From an uncultured bacterium (GTDB taxonomy: Bacteria > Actinomycetota > Actinomycetes > S36-B12), in contig CAJBMR010000302.1 in the NCBI GenBank assembly GCA_903954205.1, positions 1 to 6,095 on the forward strand: a stretch of 6,095 bases of DNA, given 5' to 3'. How positions within the stretch are numbered: the stretch's first letter is position 1; every line of letters starts with the position of its first letter. Below are positions 1 to 4,689 of this stretch, piece by piece. Position numbers and translations under genes: made by a program. The notes beneath the pieces were generated by a model. It was not told the origin of the DNA, did no database searches, and saw only the letters and a program-made list of their open reading frames with translations.

Positions 1-792
1 GGTCACGCGCTCGGTTGCTTCAGCATCACCGAGCCGCTGTCGGGCACGGATGCCACCGCGCTTCGCACCCGGGCAACCGAGCGCGACGGCTCGTGGACCA
101 TCACCGGGCGCAAGGCATGGGTGAGTCTCGGCGGGGTCGCCGACGTCTACGCCGTGGTTGCCAAGACCTCCGAAGAGCCAGGCCACTCGGATGTGGCCAT
201 GTTCATCGTCGAGGGAGCGGACCCGGGGGTCACCTTCTCCGCCCCGTACCGCAAGGCCGCCTCGGACTTCCTGCCCATCACGGACATGGAGTTGACCGAG
301 GCCAACGCCTTCCTGCTGGTTCCCCCCGGCTCGGGCATGTCCGCCGCCCTGGCGGCCATCGACGTGGCCCGCTTCGACATCGCCGCCATCAGCGTGGGAC
401 TCCTAGCCGAGGCCCTCGATGTGGCCACGCGGTACGCCTGCCAGCGCGTGACCTTCGGCAAGCCAATCATCGAGCACCAGGGCCTTGCCTGGATGCTCGC
501 CGACGTCGCAACGGACGTGGAGGCGGGCCGCCACCTCACCCGAGCTGCCGCCGAGGCCATCGGAATGCCGGAGGGCCGGGTCGCCATCGCCCACGCCAAG
601 CGTTTCGCCCCGGACGCTGCTGTTCGGGGCACCGCCGCCTGCAGCGAAGTGCTCGGCGCCTATGGATGGCTGCACGACCACCCCATCGCACGCATGGCGG
701 CCGTCGCCACGATGCTTACCGTGGTGGACGGCACCGCCGAGGTCCAGCGCATCGTCATCGCCCGCGACCTTCAGCGCCGAGCCAGCAAGTAG
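1..792 (+). CDS. Acyl-CoA dehydrogenase-family flavoprotein, 5' truncated by the window edge
   Basis: The frame is open from base 1 to the TAG at 790-792, giving 263 visible residues; roughly the first third of a usual 380-residue protein lies outside the window. Family motifs appear in order: ITEPLSGTDA (residues 9-18, the flavin/substrate loop usually written TEPxxGSD), WTITGRKAWVS (about 32-42), the C-terminal helical domain with QRVTFGKP (R149, F152, G153; usually RxxFGxxI), and VDGTAEVQRIVIARDL near the end. Family members are FAD enzymes that usually oxidise acyl-CoA thioesters at the alpha-beta bond and pass electrons to ETF. The catalytic Glu of the usual YEGT motif is Asp243 here, and the alternative Glu position used by isovaleryl-CoA and long-chain enzymes is Ala123. 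The RDA motif normally found before YEGT is also lost. The fold is certain; the substrate, and whether it is a true dehydrogenase, are not. The gene ends 37 nt before a DmdA-like gene, probably in one operon. Confidence 0.9.
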   Translation, partial: GHALGCFSITEPLSGTDATALRTRATERDGSWTITGRKAWVSLGGVADVYAVVAKTSEEPGHSDVAMFIVEGADPGVTFSAPYRKAASDFLPITDMELTEANAFLLVPPGSGMSAALAAIDVARFDIAAISVGLLAEALDVATRYACQRVTFGKPIIEHQGLAWMLADVATDVEAGRHLTRAAAEAIGMPEGRVAIAHAKRFAPDAAVRGTAACSEVLGAYGWLHDHPIARMAAVATMLTVVDGTAEVQRIVIARDLQRRASK

Positions 793-818
793 CCCCATAG
801 GCCGCGCTGACGCCCAAC

Positions 819-824
819 GAGGAG
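819..824 (+). promoter_or_regulatory. Shine-Dalgarno sequence GAGGAG deciding the start of the DmdA-like gene
   Basis: GAGGAG lies 5 nt before the ATG at 830. The reading frame stays open far upstream, to 485, but that upstream part runs through the dehydrogenase gene in another frame and has no family similarity. This site is therefore what fixes the start. Confidence 0.8.
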
Positions 825-829
825 CCACC

Positions 830-2020
830 ATGACCGGGACGATCCCCTCCTTGGACGCCCCTGGAATCGCCGACAACGTCGAAGCAATGGCCAACTACGC
901 CGACTCGCACTCCGTGGTGCGCATCAGCGCCAAGCGCTTCAGCGAATCGCCGTGGAGTCGTCATTACGCCGACGACCAGACTGTTTTCGGTGTCTACGGT
1001 GGCCGGCTCTACCCGCTCTCCCTCGGCGCGCACCCCGTCGCCGACTACTGGCACCTGCGCACCAAGGTCGCCTTGTTCGACGTACCCGAGAAGCCGATCG
1101 AGATCAGCGGACCAGACACCGAGGCTTTCCTGAACTCCTTGCTCACACGCGACGTCACCAAGGTGCCCGCTGGCAAAGCCCGCTACGCCCTCGCGTGCGA
1201 TCACCGAGGCCGCATCCTCATGGACGGGGTCGTGATCAAGTGGGCCAAGGACCGGTTCTGGTATGTCCTCGCGGACGGTGACTTCCTCGGCTGGATGAGG
1301 GCACAGGCGGCCCACTTCGACGTCGAGGTGCGCGATCCTGATGTGTGGGTGCTTCAGATCCAGGGACCCCTCAGCCTCGATGTGCTGAACGCTGCATGCG
1401 ACGACCAGTCACCCGAGCCACTCGCCTACTTCGCCGCGCGAGGCGCGCTCATGGGCGGGCAGGAGGTCCTCATCACCCGCACCGGCTGGACGGGTGAACT
1501 CGGCTTCGAGATCTACGCCGGACCCGATATCGATCACGACACCCTCTGGTCCCACCTCATGCAGCGGGGGGCAGCGCATGACCTGCGCTGCCTGAGCCTG
1601 GAATGCATGGGCATCCGGCGGATCGAGGCCGGCATCTTGGACAACGGCACCGATATGGATCCCGGCCTGACCCCCTACGACGTCGGGCTCGGGGCCTTCG
1701 TCGATCTCGCCAAGGAGTCCTTCCTCGGGCGGGAGGCTCTGGCGGCAGGCGACACCGGCAACCGACTCACTGGCATCGTCGGGCCCCGGGCACCGCGGCC
1801 CGGCGAAAGCCTGCTCGTCGACGCTCGCGAGGTGGCGCGGGTACGAGCTGGTGCGTGGTCACCGACCCTCGGGAGCGGTATCGGCTACGCGCTCTTCCTC
1901 GGACCCCCCAGCGACGAGAACCCGCTGGTCTCAGCGATTGACGGCAGCGTCTTCACACCCCACACGCTGCCCTTCCTCGACCCAGAGAAGCGACTGGCGC
2001 GAGGGCTCCCGCTCGATTAG
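830..2020 (+). CDS. GcvT-fold tetrahydrofolate-dependent methyltransferase, DmdA-like (substrate unknown)
   Basis: This 396-aa protein belongs to the GcvT/DmdA family, which moves one-carbon groups from a substrate to tetrahydrofolate. After a roughly 30-residue N-terminal extension, the region RISAKRFSESPW followed by YGGRLYPLSLG matches the start of DMSP demethylases as I recall them. FDVPEKPIEISGPD (83-96) replaces the FDVSHMG of true T proteins. Tyr119 and Asp132 align with the folate-site Tyr83 and Asp96 of Thermotoga GcvT; the neighbouring Asp of the usual IDD is Met131. DRFWYVLADGDFLGW (141-155) is DmdA-like, TGWTGELGFEIY (218-229) is the GYTGE region, and RRIEAGILDNGTDMD (263-277) follows. 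The Arg of the GARD motif of glycine-cleavage enzymes is Met260. I infer a demethylase acting on an N-, S- or O-methyl compound. DMSP is possible but unproven; sarcosine, dimethylglycine and methoxylated aromatic compounds are alternatives. It follows the dehydrogenase-like gene closely. The fold is certain and the specificity is open. Confidence 0.9.
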   Translation: MTGTIPSLDAPGIADNVEAMANYADSHSVVRISAKRFSESPWSRHYADDQTVFGVYGGRLYPLSLGAHPVADYWHLRTKVALFDVPEKPIEISGPDTEAFLNSLLTRDVTKVPAGKARYALACDHRGRILMDGVVIKWAKDRFWYVLADGDFLGWMRAQAAHFDVEVRDPDVWVLQIQGPLSLDVLNAACDDQSPEPLAYFAARGALMGGQEVLITRTGWTGELGFEIYAGPDIDHDTLWSHLMQRGAAHDLRCLSLECMGIRRIEAGILDNGTDMDPGLTPYDVGLGAFVDLAKESFLGREALAAGDTGNRLTGIVGPRAPRPGESLLVDAREVARVRAGAWSPTLGSGIGYALFLGPPSDENPLVSAIDGSVFTPHTLPFLDPEKRLARGLPLD

Positions 2021-2051
2021 CCCCGCGCGCTCGCCTGCGGATCGTCTACCG

Positions 2052-2057
2052 AAAGGA
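2052..2057 (+). promoter_or_regulatory. Strong Shine-Dalgarno sequence AAAGGA before a 20-codon mini-ORF
   Basis: AAAGGA ends 5 nt before the ATG at 2063, a spacing typical for efficient initiation. It serves the mini-ORF rather than gcvT, whose ATG is 84 nt further downstream and in another frame. This is the clearest reason to take the mini-ORF seriously. Confidence 0.6.
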
Positions 2058-2062
2058 CGACC

Positions 2063-2125
2063 ATGCTCGCTGCCTACGTCACCGAACTCGACCCGACCGG
2101 CGCCATCCCCGACATCGCCGGCTAA
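2063..2125 (+). CDS. Possible 20-aa peptide or remnant N-terminus before gcvT
   Basis: An ATG with a strong Shine-Dalgarno sequence opens a 20-codon frame ending in TAA at 2123-2125, 16 nt before the gcvT ATG. The peptide starts MLAAYVTEL, which resembles the first residues of zinc-type/quinone-oxidoreductase (MDR) proteins. The similarity is short and could be chance. Three readings are possible: a leader peptide that couples or tunes gcvT translation, a true small protein, or the surviving first codons of a gene whose body was deleted. It has no hydrophobic stretch long enough to be a membrane segment, no Cys pair and no run of glycine codons that would suggest attenuation. Translation is plausible; function is unknown. 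Confidence 0.35.
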   Translation: MLAAYVTELDPTGAIPDIAG

Positions 2126-2129
2126 CCGC

Positions 2130-2135
2130 TACGGT
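2130..2135 (+). promoter_or_regulatory. Possible -10 element TACGGT for a leaderless gcvT transcript
   Basis: TACGGT fits the actinobacterial TAnnnT -10 pattern and is followed by 6 nt and then the gcvT ATG, so transcription would begin at or next to the start codon. gcvT has no convincing Shine-Dalgarno sequence of its own, which agrees with leaderless initiation. No clear -35 hexamer is visible. A short motif like this can occur by chance, and coupling from the upstream mini-ORF is the alternative. Confidence 0.4.
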
Positions 2136-2141
2136 CGGCGC

Positions 2142-3221
2142 ATGAGCCTGCGCCAGACGCCGCTGCACTCCCGCCATATCGCCCTCGGCGCCAAGATGGC
2201 CGACTTCGGCGGCTGGGACATGCCGATCGAGTACGTCGGCACCGTCGCCGAGCACACCGCCGTGCGCGAAGACGTCGGCGTCTTCGACGTCTCGCACATG
2301 GGCTACGCCGAGGTGGTCGGGCCTGGCGCGATCGCGTGGCTCAACTCGGTGGTCACGAACGACCTCGACCGCATCGGACCCGGGCAGGCGCAGTACAACC
2401 TGCTCTGCGACGACAGTGGTGGCGTGATCGACGATCTCATCGTCTATCGCATCGACGATGACCACGCTTTCATCGTCCCCAACGCGAGCAACTCCGATGC
2501 AGTGGTTGCCACGCTCACAGCGGCCGCAGCAGGCACCGGCGTTACCGTGACAGACAAGCGCGAGGACTACGGCATCCTCGCTGTCCAGGGGCCGCGCAGC
2601 GATGCACTGCTCGAGGCAATCGGGCTGCCCGCGGGTCATGACTACATGAGCTTCGCCTTCGCAAGGTGGCAGGACAGCCCAGCGGTCGTGTGCCGCACCG
2701 GCTACACCGGCGAGCGCGGCTACGAAATCCTGGCCCCCGCTGCCGTCGTCACCGACCTATGGGATGCGGTTGTCGGCGCGGGAGCCACACCCGCCGGCCT
2801 GGGGGCACGAGACACCCTCCGCACGGAGATGGGCTACCCCCTGCACGGTCACGAGATCTCGCTCGACATCACGCCCGTGCAGGCAGGCCTGGTGTGGGCG
2901 GTGGGCTGGGACAAGCCTGAGTTCGCCGGGCGGGAGGCGCTCGTCGCCGAGCGCGCGGCCGGAGCGCGCAGACGGCTACGCGGACTGCTCGCTGCGGAGC
3001 GTGCCATCCCCCGGCCCGGTATGCAGGTGCTGAGCGCCGACGGAGACGCTGTCGGGGAGACGACCAGTGGCACGTTTTCACCGACACTGAAACAGGGCAT
3101 CGGCCTTGCCCTCCTCGAACCCTCCATCAGCGAAGGTGACGAGGTGGTGGTCGACATCCGCGGCCGTCAGGCGCGCTTCATGGTGACGAAGCCTCCGTTT
3201 GTCCCACCGCACGTCCGCTGA
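2142..3221 (+). CDS. gcvT: Aminomethyltransferase (glycine cleavage system T protein)
   Basis: This 359-aa protein has the normal T-protein length and motifs. T protein takes the aminomethyl group held on lipoylated H protein, releases ammonia and forms 5,10-methylene-tetrahydrofolate in the cytoplasm. In order one sees TPLHSRHIALGAKMADFGGW (6-25), FDVSHMG (48-54), TNDL (72-75), Tyr85, GGVIDDLIVYR (93-103) with the folate-site Asp98, CRTGYTGERGYEI (184-196) with Tyr188 and Glu195, GLGARDTLRTEMG (219-231) with Arg223, and the C-terminal barrel with GETTSGTFSPTLKQGIGLAL (305-324). These match the Thermotoga and human enzymes at the binding residues. The ATG at 2142 is chosen because homology begins there, although the frame is open further upstream inside the DmdA-like gene. 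No other glycine cleavage gene (gcvH, gcvP) is in the window. Its last 44 bases overlap the convergent permease gene. Confidence 0.96.
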   Translation: MSLRQTPLHSRHIALGAKMADFGGWDMPIEYVGTVAEHTAVREDVGVFDVSHMGYAEVVGPGAIAWLNSVVTNDLDRIGPGQAQYNLLCDDSGGVIDDLIVYRIDDDHAFIVPNASNSDAVVATLTAAAAGTGVTVTDKREDYGILAVQGPRSDALLEAIGLPAGHDYMSFAFARWQDSPAVVCRTGYTGERGYEILAPAAVVTDLWDAVVGAGATPAGLGARDTLRTEMGYPLHGHEISLDITPVQAGLVWAVGWDKPEFAGREALVAERAAGARRRLRGLLAAERAIPRPGMQVLSADGDAVGETTSGTFSPTLKQGIGLALLEPSISEGDEVVVDIRGRQARFMVTKPPFVPPHVR

Positions 3222-4620
3222 CCGTGAGTCCCACCACCGCCATAACGATGACGGTGGTGACGCCCGCGACCGGCGCGACGAGCTCCCAGCCGCTCGGCAG
3301 TGGGAAGAGCGAGAAGTACAAGACGACGAGCACGATGACGACGCCTGCAATGGGGATGAGGGCTCCCAGGCGCGCGCGACCACCTCTGCGCCAGAGCACG
3401 ACGGCCGCGGCCACGCATGCGGCGCCGTACGCCGACACGATGAGGACCCCGGCGTAGTCGCTGGTTAGTTCAAAGACGGAGAAGGGCACCGCCGCCGTCG
3501 GGATCATCGAGAGCACGACGATGCCTGCGCCGACGCACGCCGTGATGACGCTCCCCAGCACAGGTGTCGACCACCGGTGCGAGAGCACGCCGAGGCGCTT
3601 GGGTAGCACTCCGTCGCGACCGAAGGCAAACATGATGCGTCCGCCGGCGATCTGCGCGGCGATCATGCAGGCAAGCGAGCTGACCGCTCCACCGAGGGTG
3701 ATGAGGTCACCGAGTGCCGTGGAGACGTAGGTGTCGGCCATGTCCCCGGGCAGCGATGCGCTGTTGACGAAGGCCTGCATTTCACTCGACGACGTACCGA
3801 AGGACCACACGCCTACAGACGTGACAAGGATGTAGAAGACGTTGACGAGGATGGCGGTGGCGAGGATGGCCACGGGCACATTGCGCGTGGGATTGCGCGT
3901 CTCCTCACCCGCAGCCGCAGCGCCTTCGAATCCCGCGGTCGACAGGATCGCAAAGGTGAGCGCCAGACCCAGCGCTCCCGTGGACGCACCGTTCAGACTG
4001 AATTCCGAGAAGTCCACCGTCTGACCCTGCGGGCCGCCTGTGGTCAGGAGAGCCACGAGGGTGAGGATGACGGTCACCGTGATGAGCGTCATCGTGACGC
4101 CCTCCATGCCCAGCAGCAGGTGCCCCGCTCGACGCGCGGGACGGATGGAGAAGAAGAGCGCCGTAGCCAGCCCAGCCGCCATGAGCGCAAACGTCGCGGG
4201 CGTAGAGACGGTGAGGCCGGTGAGAGCCCCAATGAAGCTCGCGGTGAAGATGCCGAAGGAGGCAGCGGTGAGCGCCGTGAAGGTGCAGTAGGCCGACAGC
4301 AGCCACAGACCCGAGATGGCACCGGCGCGCGGTCCGAGCTCGAGGCCGACAAGCGTGTAGAGCGATCCCGCCACACCGTGGCGCCGCGTGAGGACGATGA
4401 AGGCGATGGCGATGGTGGCCAGCGGCACGAGCGCCATGACGTAGACGACCGGGACAGCGCCGCCGACCTGCTCCGCCATGGCCTGAGGGTTCAGGCTCAC
4501 CGACATGCTCGGGCCCACAACGGCGAGCGACACTGCGATCGCGCCGAAGAGCCCGAGGTTGCGCACGAGACCGGTAGGGACCGCGTCAGTCGGGCGCGCA
4601 GCTTCGCGAGGAGTGGCCAT
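3178..4620 (-). CDS. APC-superfamily amino-acid permease
   Basis: This 480-aa integral membrane protein has about 12 hydrophobic segments, for example near residues 22-44, 54-77, 103-130, 142-160, 172-194, 215-235, 250-272, 300-328, 353-372, 385-410, 418-438 and 446-468. Family signatures are the first helix with VVGPSMS, GFEGAAAAGEETRNPTRNVP (230-249) in and after helix 6, and GGRIMFAFGRDGVLPKRLG (326-344) after helix 8. Such proteins import amino acids or related amines by secondary transport, often with protons. The substrate cannot be read from the sequence. I chose the ATG at 4620 over the one at 4671 because homology begins soon after it and because a TAGGGT hexamer lies exactly 8 nt upstream; the 17 extra residues of the longer form contain no family motif. 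The gene is divergent from pepA and convergent with gcvT. Its position suggests supply of an amino acid, perhaps glycine or a methylated relative, but that is inference. Confidence 0.93.
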   Translation of the reverse strand: MATPREAARPTDAVPTGLVRNLGLFGAIAVSLAVVGPSMSVSLNPQAMAEQVGGAVPVVYVMALVPLATIAIAFIVLTRRHGVAGSLYTLVGLELGPRAGAISGLWLLSAYCTFTALTAASFGIFTASFIGALTGLTVSTPATFALMAAGLATALFFSIRPARRAGHLLLGMEGVTMTLITVTVILTLVALLTTGGPQGQTVDFSEFSLNGASTGALGLALTFAILSTAGFEGAAAAGEETRNPTRNVPVAILATAILVNVFYILVTSVGVWSFGTSSSEMQAFVNSASLPGDMADTYVSTALGDLITLGGAVSSLACMIAAQIAGGRIMFAFGRDGVLPKRLGVLSHRWSTPVLGSVITACVGAGIVVLSMIPTAAVPFSVFELTSDYAGVLIVSAYGAACVAAAVVLWRRGGRARLGALIPIAGVVIVLVVLYFSLFPLPSGWELVAPVAGVTTVIVMAVVGLTVSGRAVGQTEASSP

Positions 4621-4628
4621 GGCGAGGG

Positions 4629-4634
4629 ACCCTA
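4629..4634 (-). promoter_or_regulatory. Probable -10 element TAGGGT of the permease gene
   Basis: On the minus strand TAGGGT is followed by 8 nt and then the permease ATG at 4620, placing the transcription start at or next to the start codon. It is one arm of a perfect 7-bp inverted repeat whose other arm stands in the same position before pepA. No clear -35 hexamer is visible. AGGG within it could also act as a weak Shine-Dalgarno sequence at 9-nt spacing. Confidence 0.55.
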
Positions 4635-4675
4635 GCGGCTCGTGACATCCGCGCCCGGCTATAGGTGCCATGGCC

Positions 4676-4681
4676 TAGGGT
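4676..4681 (+). promoter_or_regulatory. Probable -10 element TAGGGT of pepA
   Basis: TAGGGT precedes the pepA ATG by 8 nt, which fits a leaderless or nearly leaderless actinobacterial transcript. The arrangement is the mirror image of that before the permease gene. The G-rich core could instead serve as a poor Shine-Dalgarno sequence, since AGGG ends 9 nt before the ATG. Confidence 0.55.
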
Positions 4682-4689
4682 GCTCGCCC

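Larger units (their letters stand above)
4629..4681. repeat. Perfect 7-bp inverted repeat ACCCTAG / CTAGGGT in the divergent intergenic region
   Basis: ACCCTAG at 4629-4635 and CTAGGGT at 4675-4681 are exact reverse complements. The centre of symmetry, at 4655, is also the midpoint between the two divergent ATGs (4620 and 4690). The simplest reading is two identical -10 elements facing outward; a dimeric regulator site is the alternative. The 39 bp between the arms are too long and show too little pairing for a terminator hairpin. Confidence 0.6.

Noticed and set aside
485..829. In-frame extension of the DmdA-like gene by 115 codons
   Set aside because: It overlaps the dehydrogenase gene in another frame, has an Arg/Pro/Ser-rich composition typical of shadow translation in high-G+C DNA, and lacks family motifs; the strong GAGGAG before 830 marks the real start.
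403..894. Long minus-strand open frame opposite the dehydrogenase gene
   Set aside because: It is antisense to a well-supported gene, resembles no family I know, and is expected from the codon bias. The same holds for the antisense frames at 147-632, 755-1315 and 2079-2639.
1851..2141. In-frame extension of gcvT by 97 codons
   Set aside because: It reads through the end of the DmdA-like gene in another frame with shadow-like composition, and T-protein homology begins exactly at the ATG at 2142.
2021..2141. Glycine riboswitch before gcvT
   Set aside because: The gap is only 121 nt, holds a mini-ORF, and shows none of the paired aptamer structure or conserved purine-rich core that I would expect.
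4120..4635. 171-codon plus-strand open frame opposite the permease
   Set aside because: The translation is very rich in Arg, Glu, Asp and His, which is what antisense of a hydrophobic membrane gene gives; it has no homology and no ribosome binding site.
4621..4671. Longer permease form starting at the ATG on the minus strand at 4671
   Set aside because: It has no Shine-Dalgarno or -10 element in a suitable place, the 17 added residues match no family motif, and the 4620 start has a well-placed TAGGGT.
4665..4674. Palindrome GCCATGGC in the divergent intergenic region as an operator
   Set aside because: It is only 8 bp, off the centre of symmetry of the region, and such palindromes are common in G+C-rich DNA; there is no second copy to support regulation.
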